DNA from: Rhizobium sp. ZPR4
Lineage (GTDB): Bacteria; Pseudomonadota; Alphaproteobacteria; Rhizobiales; Rhizobiaceae
DNA: 64,000 nt
Assembly: GCF_040215725.1 (NCBI RefSeq)
Contig: NZ_CP157970.1
Location: 1-64,000, forward strand
Direction of reading: 5' to 3'
How positions within the stretch are numbered: position 1 is the stretch's first letter; the number at the start of each line of letters is the position of its first letter. Below the pieces are notes generated by a model. That model did not search any database, was not told the origin of the DNA, and was given only the letters and a program-made list of their open reading frames with translations. This document shows positions 16,872 to 27,040 of this stretch, one piece after another. A program made the translations under genes and the position numbers.

Positions 16872-18559
16872 TCAAGCTTTAGCGGCGACAAGGCCCGCCA
16901 GCGGTGGAACATCGTGGCCGTCGATGCCGAGCCGATCGCCGATATACTGATAGAAGGAGAGACCGAGCTTTTTGCAGGTCTTCATCAACCCGAGCATGGT
17001 ATCGCGGGAGATGCGGCCGTCCCCGCGACAAACTGCGTTTGCGCTGGGCTGATAGTACCGCCGGAGACTTTTCTCTTGGTGACGAAGGTCCGCAGGTCGT
17101 TCTCCGACGCGTTGGTATGCAGAGGGATTTCTGGATGCTCGAGAACCTTGAGCAACTCGTCCTTGCGTCGATGCAGCCGCTCAAGCAGCTTATCGAGTGC
17201 GTCATAGCCGGTGCGCATGGTGAAGATCTTGTCGAACCTGCGTCGGAATCCCTGGACCGCGTGCAGTGAGGGCTTTTGCTTCCAGGCCTTCAGCGTCTTG
17301 TAGAACCGCCAAACGAGATCGCGCACCAGCGCAACCGATCGTAGCTCCTTCGGCTTCGCCGGCATCAGCTTTTGTAGGAGGCGTTCTGCGTGGACCCAAC
17401 ACAGAGCATGATTGCCAACCCGGAACTGACCCGCGTCGTCGGAAACGATCACCATATCACCCACGAGACCATGATGCCGGATGGATCCCCAGATGCCGGC
17501 TTCCGCCAACACTCCGACTACTTGCCTGTCGAATATGTCGATACTCTTGCCGGCCAGATATTCTAGGAACGGTACCTCATTGCAAAAGCGTTGCGGCTCG
17601 ATGGTGCGCAGCCTGGCAACCAGCATCGGATCGGCGCGACGTTCCGCCGAATAATCGAACGCAGCGGCGTTGAGGACATAATCCTTATAATTACCGCGCA
17701 GCAGGGACAGGAAGTTTAGCCGCGATTTCGAGGCCGATGTGCGGAAAACGGTAAAATATTCGCCGCCGATCTGCGTCGTATGAGAATTGCCGCGTGCATG
17801 GCGGGCGCCAGTGTCGTCGACAGTGACATAGGAGGACGACACCAAGCCGGCATGCAGCACCGCCGCATCCTCGGCGACAAACCCATCCAGCCCTTTGGCC
17901 AGAAGGCGCACGACCTGACGCTTGGAGATGTCGATGCCGACATCATTCAACAACGTCGTTAACCGCCCGGTCGTTACTTGGCCTTGCGCATGCAGCATCA
18001 GGCAAAGCCGTCTAAGGTTCGGGCCATAGCTGCCCATGATCCCCGCCGGCAACGGTGCGATCACCGTCTTGCCATCGGGTGTTATCCAGCATTCGCGGCG
18101 ATAATGCACAAGCTCGACCGCCAGCACCAAGTCACGTACGAAGCAGCTCTTATAACCCTTAAAGCGGGAACCGGCCGGAACACCCGCGCGCAAGATCTCT
18201 TCCCGGCTCACCCGCTCCGCATCCAGCTTGGGGCCGCGCGGCTTCTTCTTACTCGCCGACTTATCGTTCGCGCCATCAGTCGCTTTCTCCATGCCGGACG
18301 GTCGAAACGGTGGGCGCGACGGCAGGTTCTTCAACCGTGCGATCTCGTCACGCAACAGCTGGTTCTCGGCCTTCAGACGGGTATTTTCCAGACGAGGCTC
18401 CGCGTTCTCTTCGCGAAGGGCTGCGTTTTCGGTCTCAAGCTTTGCGAGCCGGACTTCAGCTCGTTCAGCTCGTTCCAGCAGGCCGGTCACCAAACTGCGC
18501 AACGCGTTCAGCGAAAGCGTGTCGGCATGCTCTGGGGAGGGAAGCGGTCTCCGTGCCAT
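16872..18559 (-). pseudogene. IS66-family transposase (TnpC), frameshifted near its C-terminus
   Basis: The first frame encodes 524 aa: an N-terminal leucine-zipper coiled coil (residues about 25-75), a zinc-binding-like region, then the IS66 DDE domain (VTVDDTGARH, DDAGQF, and the final NASENDLR region with the catalytic Glu). Near 17045 the frame shifts. The expected C-terminal tail continues in another frame (SRDTMLGLMKTCKKLGLSFY to GLVAAKA) to a stop at 16872. The orfA/orfB genes of classical IS66 are absent. Probably inactive because the conserved tail is lost. Confidence 0.88.
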
Positions 18560-18913
18560 GCCGGAACTGGATCATGATTTGCCCCGACCAAGGAATCCCC
18601 GCACCGGCAACCAACTCGCTGAGCGAGCGCTTATGCACACTTCTCTCATCAGTTGGCTGAAAACGTCGCCAACCAAAATGCCCCACTTACAAATCTCGGC
18701 AATTGGGGCAAATTCGGCTGCCGTGCCACGCTAGCATGCCGCCGGGATCGGTGCCTCTCTCCGTGGATCAGATGGATCCCGGGCGCAACGATGATCTGAT
18801 ACGTTATGGCCGCATGGTTGTTTGACTGCTCCGAAGTGCGGCAGGCAAGATTGCAGGGATCGCGTTAAGCGGGCCTAGTCGGGTAGTGCTGCGACCCGCG
18901 CTCGTCGGTTCGC
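18560..18913. other. Right flank of the IS66 remnant
   Basis: 354 bp without a supported gene. It presumably includes the element's right end and an unknown amount of host sequence. Confidence 0.3.
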
Positions 18914-19270
18914 TTATTTCTCGCGCAGATAGCCTGTTTTGGCATAATTCCGCCAGTCACGAACCCAATCCGTGTCGGTGCAACTTGGCCTGTACAGGCC
19001 GCGCCCGCTCAGCAGCGGCTGCTTGAGGACGCCAAGTTTATTAGACGAAGCGAGGTCCTTGAGGGTCTCATCGACTTTCTTACGCTCCTTGGCAGAAAGC
19101 ACGTGGCACTTGTCGTCGATTCTTGCGGTATGGAAGGCCAGATTGAATATCAATCCATAACGCGCGGTATTGCTCGCAGCGCTTGCGCTTCGGCAGCCAA
19201 GGTACGGGACTGAAGTAGATAGAAGCATGATCACCATGAACACGATGCTTGGTCTTTTGAGGTGCTGCAT
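18914..19270 (-). CDS. Small secreted protein, function unknown
   Basis: 118 aa from the ATG at 19270. The N-terminus has a long hydrophobic segment (PSIVFMVIMLLSTSVPYLGC) that reads as a signal peptide or lipoprotein-like leader with Cys near residue 26. The mature part has two further cysteines (DDKCHVL and RPSCTDTDW). A longer in-frame start exists but precedes the signal sequence. No family recognised. The same-strand upstream neighbour is also an orphan. Confidence 0.6.
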   Translation of the reverse strand: MQHLKRPSIVFMVIMLLSTSVPYLGCRSASAASNTARYGLIFNLAFHTARIDDKCHVLSAKERKKVDETLKDLASSNKLGVLKQPLLSGRGLYRPSCTDTDWVRDWRNYAKTGYLREK

Positions 19271-19343
19271 TTTTCTCTCTGTCAAAGAAGCAATGTGTGA
19301 TGCGATCGGTAGTAAGGCCGTCAGCGGGGCCTGCTCGATCCTA

Positions 19344-20030
19344 TCAAGGCGGCGCGAATTTGTGGATCTCACTCCACGGCTGCTTGCGGGCCTCTTGAAT
19401 ATAATCATCGGTGAGTGCGCTGCCATCACGAGAGTTGAAGACTAAGCGAACGTCATTGTAGATAATATGCGGGACAGGAGGATATCCCTGCTTGAACCAG
19501 TTCATGAACCAGCCCTTCCAGACCTTACAGTAGCCGGATTGCTTCAGCATGGCGCTGTAATGGCGAGCTTCTTTTTCTGAAACATCAACCCGCGACAGCA
19601 TAATCAAGTTGGCCAGAACGCTGTTGAAGTTCATCGAGCTGATCGTTTCGCTCGGCAGCCAGAGCGATAGCCTGTCCTGAGCGGCGACCGCATCATCCAT
19701 CGCCTTGACGATCTTCATCCGTTGGTCGGTGCCCTCCAAGGGCTTGAAGTCGTATCCGAGGTCGGTCGCCTCAACAATAATCATTGAGTGGTTCTGCGCA
19801 GACCGGACATCAAAGCCGATATATCCGCCGGTGGGATCGAGCGTTTCGCACAGGTCAGACCACTTGTCGAGAAAGCCCTCGAAGGTGTGATTGAGGTCGG
19901 AAGCAGTCAGCGCCTGCTGGGCAATTTTTGCCTGAGCTGCCGTCTGGTAGGCGGCATAGGCCGACGCGAGGGCCGAAAACGCCGAAAGGCCAATGCCGAT
20001 AAGAATTGAATATCTCTCAAACGTATTCAC
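19344..20030 (-). CDS. Membrane-anchored protein of unknown function
   Basis: 228 aa, GTG start with a GGGGGC-like site before it. One N-terminal transmembrane segment (ILIGIGLSAFSALASAYAAY) followed by a short coiled coil and a soluble helical domain with an aromatic C-terminal half (KVWKGWFMNWFKQGYPPVPH). This layout resembles the single-TM orphan proteins often found in accessory islands. No function can be assigned. Confidence 0.6.
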   Translation of the reverse strand: MNTFERYSILIGIGLSAFSALASAYAAYQTAAQAKIAQQALTASDLNHTFEGFLDKWSDLCETLDPTGGYIGFDVRSAQNHSMIIVEATDLGYDFKPLEGTDQRMKIVKAMDDAVAAQDRLSLWLPSETISSMNFNSVLANLIMLSRVDVSEKEARHYSAMLKQSGYCKVWKGWFMNWFKQGYPPVPHIIYNDVRLVFNSRDGSALTDDYIQEARKQPWSEIHKFAPP

Positions 20031-20307
20031 GTCGCGCCCCCTGTGCCCGAACGCAATATAAACAAGCTCTGCGCCGGGAATAACTTTCTATTGCCGAAAT
20101 TCACAACCTGATTCAGCATGAAGGCGAGGGGCGGTTCCTATGCACTGATCCTCTCCCACTTCTGGATTCCCTCGAGCATCAACGCCCGACCATCTAGATT
20201 CATTTTCATCTCTGTGGATGAGACTCTCTGATAAGTTGTGATGAGCAGGCGCTAGCTTATCATTGTGGTCGCCAATTCCTTTTCCGATCGGGCGAAAGGT
20301 CGACCAA

Positions 20308-23300
20308 GTGCTGAATCTACACGTCGATAACGACACGGTACGCGCATCTCGTGCTGGTCACACTTTCCATGAGAGGTGGGCCGCTCGCCGCGCATTGCAG
20401 CTCCTTTTTCCGACCGATGGCCTCAACGCGATGGCCGTTGAAGGTATTTCTCATACTGAAACCGCAAACCCCGGGCGGCGGGCCGAAGAGGTTGCCGACC
20501 TTGTTTTCTATTATGGTCTTGGCGATAACTTCGAGACATGTACGAAGCTTGAGACCGTGCAGTTCAAATACAAGGTCGATGAAGAGCCCGTAACGGCTGC
20601 GTATCTCAAAAAAACCGTCGAAAAGTTTGCCGACACGATCGTTGGCTACGAAGAAAAGTTTTCTACTTCGGAAGTAGATGCGAAACTCTCCTTCATCTTC
20701 GTCACCAATGCACCTTTTACCGATTCTCTTTGGAAGGCAATCGCCGCCGCTATCGATGGCAGCACACCCTCAGATCGCGGCGCAGCCACTCAAGCCAGAA
20801 ATCTCCGGCGCTGGTGTCGCGATCGTAGGCTCTCTGAGCCCGCCAGACTCTTCAGCAAGATAGTTTTCAAAGCGGGAGAGGAAAGCCTCGCAGCTCAAGA
20901 TGGCGCGCTGAGGCGAACGTTAACGGATTGGTCAGTCAGCGAGGACACAGAGGCTCGAGCCCGCCTCTTTGAATTGCAGGGCCTGGTGGTAAGGAAGGCT
21001 GGTCCGACCGGTCAGCGCAACAATCTAATACGACTTGAAGACATCCTGAATGCGCTCGGATGCGAAGTCGAGGATCTGTTTCCAGCCGAGGAGCGCTTTT
21101 CACCTGTTGGCGAGGTAATCCAGCGAGAGGAACTCTCACTGGTGGCCGACGTTTTGAAGGGCCACCTTCCCGTATTCGTCTATGCAGACGGCGGCGTAGG
21201 AAAAACAGTCTTTGTTCAAAGCCTAGCCGCAACGATGACGAATGAGTTCGAAGTGGTCGTCTTCGACTGCTTTGGCGGCGGGTCTTACCGATCTGACAAT
21301 CAGTCACGCCATCTACCGCGGATCGGTCTCCTCCAGATCATCAACGAGCTCGCCGCAAGGACACTGTGCGATCCCATTTTGCCGAGCGGGGACGACAGCC
21401 GGAAGATCGTGCGCACTGCACGACGTCGCTTAGCGCAGGCGGCAAAGGCGGTAAGGACTCAGTCTCAGAAGCACGGTATCCTCCTCATTATCGATGCCGC
21501 TGACAATGCGCAGCTGGAGGCTGATGTTCGCGGTGAACTGTCTTTCGCAAAGCTGCTACTCGAGGCCATCGATGAAGAGCCTATTGAAGGCGTCAGTCTT
21601 CTTCTCACAGCCCGTCCATACCGAAAAGCGGGCGTCATAGGCCGCACGAGAGTAACGGAGATCGAACTCGGTCCATTTACCGAGCCAGAGGCCCGAGCAT
21701 TCTTGGCGACTCGAAAGCCTGACGCCTCCGCCATAGAGATAACGACGGCTTTGGCTCGTTCAGGGCGAAATGCCCGCGTGCTCGACTATCTTGTCCAGAC
21801 CTGGGACACCAACGTCGTTGCAGGCAATGCGGCAGCGACCATCACCGTTCCAGAAATCATCGCCCAGCGCTGCGCCCAAATCATCGGCGAGCTCCGTACC
21901 ATCGGATGGCCCGATGCGGAGGTCGTTGAATTCTTTGTGGCAATTTCCCTTCTGCCTCCGCCAATCCCACTTGACCAACTTGCCCTGGCACTGGGTTGGT
22001 CGATCTCGCACGTGAGGACTGCCGCATCCGATCTTGCGCCTATGCTGGAGATGACCTCGCATGGAGCCATCTTCCGTGATGAGCCCACAGAGACCTACAT
22101 CAGAGAAACATACTCGCAACGAACAACGGCGCAGCGGGCGATAGCTGACCGACTTCTCGCCGTTCAATCGACGTCGGCATATGCGGCCGAGGCCCTCCCG
22201 CACTTCCTTGTTGTCATCAAAGACAGCGACCGCGCCTTTGCTCTTGTCGATTCCACGACTTTTCCGACGTCGGTTCAATCGGATTTCGGCAGGCGGCGGC
22301 TCACTCTAGCACGGCTCCGCTCAGCGTTTCGCTTGGCATCAGACGAGAATGACTTTGATCGTCTGATGGGTCTGAGCATGCGGCTCGCCCAGGTAACAAC
22401 AGCCAATCTGCGCGGCGATGAGTTTATCAGGCGGTCGCCGGAGCTGGCTATTCTCTTGGGTGATGCCGATTGCTATCGCAGGCTTGTCGCTGATCGTGCA
22501 GGCTGGAGAGGTGCGAAGAGTGCGCGCCTAACGATTGCCCATCACTTCGCCGGTGATGAAGACGAGGCAGAAATTCAGTGTGAGAACACAGTCCGATGGA
22601 TCAACTGGCACGTTGAACAACCACGTGACCGAACAGAGTCGAACGCGTCTGGGCCCGACGCGACCGACTATGCAGCGATCCTGCTGCATAACGTTGTGAG
22701 CGGTGCCTTCGAGAACATCGATCGCAATCTCTGCCGATGGAACGATAGCTTCTCATTTTCCGTGTGCAGAGAATTGCTGCGATTACTCGAGCTTTTCGAC
22801 CCAGGGATCTTGGCGGGCCTCGTGACGTTTGCGGTCGGTAACAAGTGCCAGTCGAAGATGCTCAAGCTTCGGCTGCTTTCTCTTCCGCAGCTGCTCACCC
22901 GGAAGCAGGTCAAGCTGCTTGCGGCTGCGATTGGAACGCTATCGCCTGTCGAGGACGATCATAATGAAAGTTACTCAGTCCAACCACCCAAGAGCGGCAC
23001 GCGCGAGATTGTAAGGGCCGCATTGACCGCGCTCATTTCTGGTTCTCGGGCCTCTGCAGCCACCATCACCGGCAGTGTCGTCGTCGAGCGCCCTTCTGCA
23101 TACGACTATAGCGGGCGGTATGGCTATTCTCGCGCATGGGGACCAGTTCGCCATGCGGCTGTTCGCATATGGTCATCAGGTAAACGGCTGCAGTTCCACC
23201 ATCTGCTTCCGCGCAATGCAAAGATCGACAAGCATTCAAAGGCGGTATCATCCAAAGCCGAGGCGAAGAAATTTCTGAAGAGCCTCACGGAACCTAAGCC

Positions 23301-26300
23301 AGCCTTCAAACTGAAAAAAGGAGAGAAAAAGGGCCTTCAGGCGAAGTTCAGTGACAGGGAAGCAGACGAGATCAGTGAAGCTGTCGAGCTCGCGCTTTCG
23401 CTACTTCGACCGATAGAGGAAGCGGTGCTGTCACGAAAAGGGGTTACCGAAGCTACAGTCACTGCCTTTATGTCGGTTTGGCGCAAGTGGTTACGCAACG
23501 ATGTGCACTGGCAAACTGAGCGTTCTGCGGACTTGCTCGCACGCACAGCCGGTCTTGGTTGTCTCGACATCTTGCTGACCCACGCTCCCAAGGTCGCTAT
23601 CACGCAGGCAGAGGAAATCACAACGATCCTTTCCACCGGCCGCTTTTCTGTCTCCGAGAAAATCAATGTGCTGACAGAGCTTGCGAGAAACAACGACCTC
23701 CATGAGGTCGCAGGCCGGTTTGCTCAAACGATCGCTGAGCAAATCCGCCAGGACGACAACATTGACCAGCGTGGAGAGTACTATGCCGATCTAGCTGCCG
23801 CGCTCATACCGATGAGCGTCGATGAGGCCAGAGAATACTACCGGCAAGGCTTGGCGCAATTGGATCAGATGGGCGGCGAGAGCTATGACCAGATATATTC
23901 ACTGCTCCATTTCGCAGCCGTCCAAAGCGGCGGTTTCCTTGCACCTCAGCTCGGTCAGCGATTAATGAACCTGTGCCAGACCATTATTTCCCACGAGCCG
24001 AGCAAGTTCGGTTGGACATTGTTTGCCCGAGCCGCCGCAAAGTCCATCGGCTTTCCGGCCGTGTTGAAGCTCATTCGATGGCACGACCAAGATGTTTCGC
24101 AGCTCTCCTACGGTTTGCCGCAGCTCGCATGCTTCCTCGCCGAAAATGGGCATCTGGACCCACGCCGCGCGGCATTCATACTTACAATCTGTGAGGACCA
24201 CGGCTGGTGGGATTGGAAGTCCGGTGAGGCAGTTTCACAGCTGCTCCAGATGTCCTCACTCTCAGATCAGCGGCGAATCTTTTCCACGATATTGGAAAAA
24301 CTTAAGATCGAGCATTCATTCGGGGGTTGGCCTAGCCTGTGGGAGGGCTATCTTGCGACAGCAACGAAGTTCCCCAACCTTATCACATCCGACGAGATTA
24401 CTGAGCTCGAGGCGCTGAAGGCCGAATCCCAGAGGAAGCAGGATGAGTTCAACGACCGAAGCAAATCGTCGCATGAATTTCTGGCAAAAGCAGCCTCTGA
24501 GCCAACCGAAGCCGAAATTGAAAAGTGTATCGCGAAATGGGTTGCTGACTGCGACGATTTCAGCGCTCCGTCGATCGACAGCGCACTCAAAGAAATTGAG
24601 CTTGCAGAAAAGCGCCCATACAATATCCGTCAGGGCTTTATCCGAGCCCTGCGCGCGGCATGTCCATATGCGGAGCGGCTGCCCTTTCTCTTCGCAATCA
24701 TTGATTCCACAGAGATTGGTTTCGCCCAGTCGCTCGATATCGTTTCGGAATGTATTGCCGCTTGGAAGGGTTCGTCTGCACACCTGGCCTCCCAAACAGG
24801 ATTGCTCACAAAGCGCCTGTTTGAAACGAAAGGCGCCGAGATCTTCGAGGGACAGTTCTCCAGTGTCGCCCGTGGGATTCGCCAGCTTTCCGAATTCTGC
24901 AATGACGGCAGGTTGGTATTGAAGCTGATCATTCGCAAGGTGGCAGCAGATGAAGTTGAGCTCGACGGTGATGAGTGGCTTCAGCTTGCAACAGCCCTTT
25001 GCGATGCAGCGTCGGGATCGGCAAGCATAGCCGCTTTGGAGTTGATACTGGGAGGGCCGGCGTCTCGTATCGCTGATGAGATCGGCGAAGGGCCTTTGCG
25101 TCCGGACCAAATACAAGTCCCAAGTGAAACTGATATGTTCGCCGACCTGCTTTGGCACCTTCTGGGCGATAGCGATGCGTATATTCGCTGGACTGCTGCG
25201 AGAGGAATGAGCGCTTTAGTGCGCCTCGAGCTGGTTCCCGACATAGATAATCTGCTTGCCCGTTTTGATTTGAGAAGTATCCCAGGACTTGCATCGACCG
25301 ATCATCCTCTGTCCTTTCAAAACTCCCAGCAATGGCTATTGATGGGACTAGCGCGGGCGACATGGCGTGATGGCAGGTCGCTGGTAAGTCTACGACCTAA
25401 ACTTCTCTCACTTGCGAAACGAGAGGATTTGCATGTCGTTAACAAAACCCATCTCGTGCGGGCGCTGCGAAACATCGATGGTGGCCTGCAAGATGTGGAA
25501 CTGGCAACACTGCAGGTTGCGAACGATGAGCCTGCAAAAGGGATCGTCGTAAGCGACGCCTACGCGTCTGGCACCGGACCCAAGACGACGTTTGACTTCG
25601 ACTACGAGTTCACGAAGACTGAGATCTCTGGTCTGGCACGTCGATTCAACGTACCCCAATCGACCGTCGTGGAAGCTATGGGGCATCAGATCCGACGGCT
25701 TTGGCCGGAAGCGACGTCTATGGCGTTCTTCCCAGGCCGGTCACGGTATCGGTGGGACTTGGGCGACCGCTATGAGTTCTATCGCGAGCATATTCAGAAA
25801 CATGCATTGCTGGGCGCCGGCACAGCACTTTCAAAAACTCTCCCGGTGGTCATCAGACCCTATGAGGTCGATGAGGGATCACCATGGATAGAGTGGCGCG
25901 ATCGCTACGATGTGACCTTTGATGATGGTTCCTGGTTGTCAGACCGGAAGGATCGAGTCCCAGACCAAGCTATGGAGAATTTGCTTGGTGAAAGGAAAGG
26001 TCGGCAGGAGACATTGCAGGACCAACACACAATCCTTCGCAAATTAGGTATCGATGCTCCCACAGAGATGGCTCTAACGCCGATCTATGGCAGGTGGACC
26101 TCGCCTGATGGCGTGACGGTAAGCATCACTTCTGCGCTTACAGATCAAAAGGGTGCTATTGGCCGCTGTAAGGATTTCGTTAAAGCGTCGGCTGGTGACT
26201 TTTGGCTTCCCGAGTTTTGGGACGATGGTTACTACGATCACCGCGGTCGTCGGAAGAGCCCATTTGATCCCCTTATCTGGGCGCCCGAAGCGAGCAGGCT

Positions 26301-26718
26301 AGGCGTCGATGAAGGTGATGAGCTGGCTGCCGAGGGGCCAGCGATCCGCCCTCGCCTCGGAATTGACCTAACCGCAGACCTTGGCCTTCGTCAAACGACG
26401 GAGATTACCGATTGGTTTGCAGCCGAAGACGTGCTCGCGTTGCGGAGTCAAGTTTGGGGCAGTTGGAAGCCAGACCCCGATGAAAGGAACTCTCGTCATC
26501 ATGATGACGGCAGGATCCTGTGGGCGTCTCCCGTTTGGCTGGATCCAACGCTTGTAAAGTTAAAGCGGCTGCTCGTGTCGACCATCTCGCTCTGGAAGCA
26601 TCAGTCGACCAGAGACTATGACTCAACGGGCGTGGAATCGATATTCCTCGTCCTTAGGGATATGAACGGTTCGTATAGGATTTGGCAGGCAAAGAAGGCT
26701 GCCAACCAAGAGTATTAA
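20308..26718 (+). CDS. Giant nuclease-STAND NTPase, putative anti-invader protein
   Basis: About 2136 aa from a GTG at 20308 with AAGG 8 bases upstream; a TTG at 20263 gives 2151. Residues about 15-95 form a PD-(D/E)xK-like module: GHTFHERWAARRALQLL, then E.ADLVFYY and LETVQFKYK (Q-x-K). The NTPase core has Walker A ADGGVGKT near 293 and Walker B ILLIIDAAD near 389, with a STAND-like winged-helix segment after it. The remaining roughly 1500 residues are helical, repeat-like, and end in a beta-rich WxxPDPDER region. The architecture recalls Avs/Cap4-nuclease NTPases, where the C-terminus senses phage proteins and the N-terminus cleaves DNA. The specific family is not identified. Confidence 0.75.
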   Translation: MLNLHVDNDTVRASRAGHTFHERWAARRALQLLFPTDGLNAMAVEGISHTETANPGRRAEEVADLVFYYGLGDNFETCTKLETVQFKYKVDEEPVTAAYLKKTVEKFADTIVGYEEKFSTSEVDAKLSFIFVTNAPFTDSLWKAIAAAIDGSTPSDRGAATQARNLRRWCRDRRLSEPARLFSKIVFKAGEESLAAQDGALRRTLTDWSVSEDTEARARLFELQGLVVRKAGPTGQRNNLIRLEDILNALGCEVEDLFPAEERFSPVGEVIQREELSLVADVLKGHLPVFVYADGGVGKTVFVQSLAATMTNEFEVVVFDCFGGGSYRSDNQSRHLPRIGLLQIINELAARTLCDPILPSGDDSRKIVRTARRRLAQAAKAVRTQSQKHGILLIIDAADNAQLEADVRGELSFAKLLLEAIDEEPIEGVSLLLTARPYRKAGVIGRTRVTEIELGPFTEPEARAFLATRKPDASAIEITTALARSGRNARVLDYLVQTWDTNVVAGNAAATITVPEIIAQRCAQIIGELRTIGWPDAEVVEFFVAISLLPPPIPLDQLALALGWSISHVRTAASDLAPMLEMTSHGAIFRDEPTETYIRETYSQRTTAQRAIADRLLAVQSTSAYAAEALPHFLVVIKDSDRAFALVDSTTFPTSVQSDFGRRRLTLARLRSAFRLASDENDFDRLMGLSMRLAQVTTANLRGDEFIRRSPELAILLGDADCYRRLVADRAGWRGAKSARLTIAHHFAGDEDEAEIQCENTVRWINWHVEQPRDRTESNASGPDATDYAAILLHNVVSGAFENIDRNLCRWNDSFSFSVCRELLRLLELFDPGILAGLVTFAVGNKCQSKMLKLRLLSLPQLLTRKQVKLLAAAIGTLSPVEDDHNESYSVQPPKSGTREIVRAALTALISGSRASAATITGSVVVERPSAYDYSGRYGYSRAWGPVRHAAVRIWSSGKRLQFHHLLPRNAKIDKHSKAVSSKAEAKKFLKSLTEPKPAFKLKKGEKKGLQAKFSDREADEISEAVELALSLLRPIEEAVLSRKGVTEATVTAFMSVWRKWLRNDVHWQTERSADLLARTAGLGCLDILLTHAPKVAITQAEEITTILSTGRFSVSEKINVLTELARNNDLHEVAGRFAQTIAEQIRQDDNIDQRGEYYADLAAALIPMSVDEAREYYRQGLAQLDQMGGESYDQIYSLLHFAAVQSGGFLAPQLGQRLMNLCQTIISHEPSKFGWTLFARAAAKSIGFPAVLKLIRWHDQDVSQLSYGLPQLACFLAENGHLDPRRAAFILTICEDHGWWDWKSGEAVSQLLQMSSLSDQRRIFSTILEKLKIEHSFGGWPSLWEGYLATATKFPNLITSDEITELEALKAESQRKQDEFNDRSKSSHEFLAKAASEPTEAEIEKCIAKWVADCDDFSAPSIDSALKEIELAEKRPYNIRQGFIRALRAACPYAERLPFLFAIIDSTEIGFAQSLDIVSECIAAWKGSSAHLASQTGLLTKRLFETKGAEIFEGQFSSVARGIRQLSEFCNDGRLVLKLIIRKVAADEVELDGDEWLQLATALCDAASGSASIAALELILGGPASRIADEIGEGPLRPDQIQVPSETDMFADLLWHLLGDSDAYIRWTAARGMSALVRLELVPDIDNLLARFDLRSIPGLASTDHPLSFQNSQQWLLMGLARATWRDGRSLVSLRPKLLSLAKREDLHVVNKTHLVRALRNIDGGLQDVELATLQVANDEPAKGIVVSDAYASGTGPKTTFDFDYEFTKTEISGLARRFNVPQSTVVEAMGHQIRRLWPEATSMAFFPGRSRYRWDLGDRYEFYREHIQKHALLGAGTALSKTLPVVIRPYEVDEGSPWIEWRDRYDVTFDDGSWLSDRKDRVPDQAMENLLGERKGRQETLQDQHTILRKLGIDAPTEMALTPIYGRWTSPDGVTVSITSALTDQKGAIGRCKDFVKASAGDFWLPEFWDDGYYDHRGRRKSPFDPLIWAPEASRLGVDEGDELAAEGPAIRPRLGIDLTADLGLRQTTEITDWFAAEDVLALRSQVWGSWKPDPDERNSRHHDDGRILWASPVWLDPTLVKLKRLLVSTISLWKHQSTRDYDSTGVESIFLVLRDMNGSYRIWQAKKAANQEY

Positions 26719-27040
26719 AGCTCCGAAGGAACGGCTGCCAAATGCGCCTGCACCGCGCAGTTGCATTGATCATCTATGAAAGGCATTTCTGAAGATATGG
26801 GGTGCGGTGTTGTAGCACTAGCTGTGAGCCCACACGTACGATTTCGCACTAATCTTGTTCTGCCCCCTTATAGACGCCGCGCTATGCTGCGATCCGCGAC
26901 ACTCTGCTCATCCTCGTGCAGCGAAACGAGAACGCTCGAGCGGAATCGACGCGGACATGGGGTCAGACGGGAATGCCGATGATCTTCGACGAACTGATCG
27001 TACTTGAACCCAGGTCATAGAAACCTTCGTTTCAACCGCG
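26719..27040. other. Intergenic gap between convergent defence genes
   Basis: 322 bp; both flanking genes end here. No coding frame, strong hairpin or repeat seen. Confidence 0.3.

Noticed and set aside
16872..18559. IS66 shift interpreted as programmed frameshifting
   Set aside because: IS66 TnpC is not known to need it and no slippery heptamer is obvious at about 17045. A loss-of-function indel is simpler.
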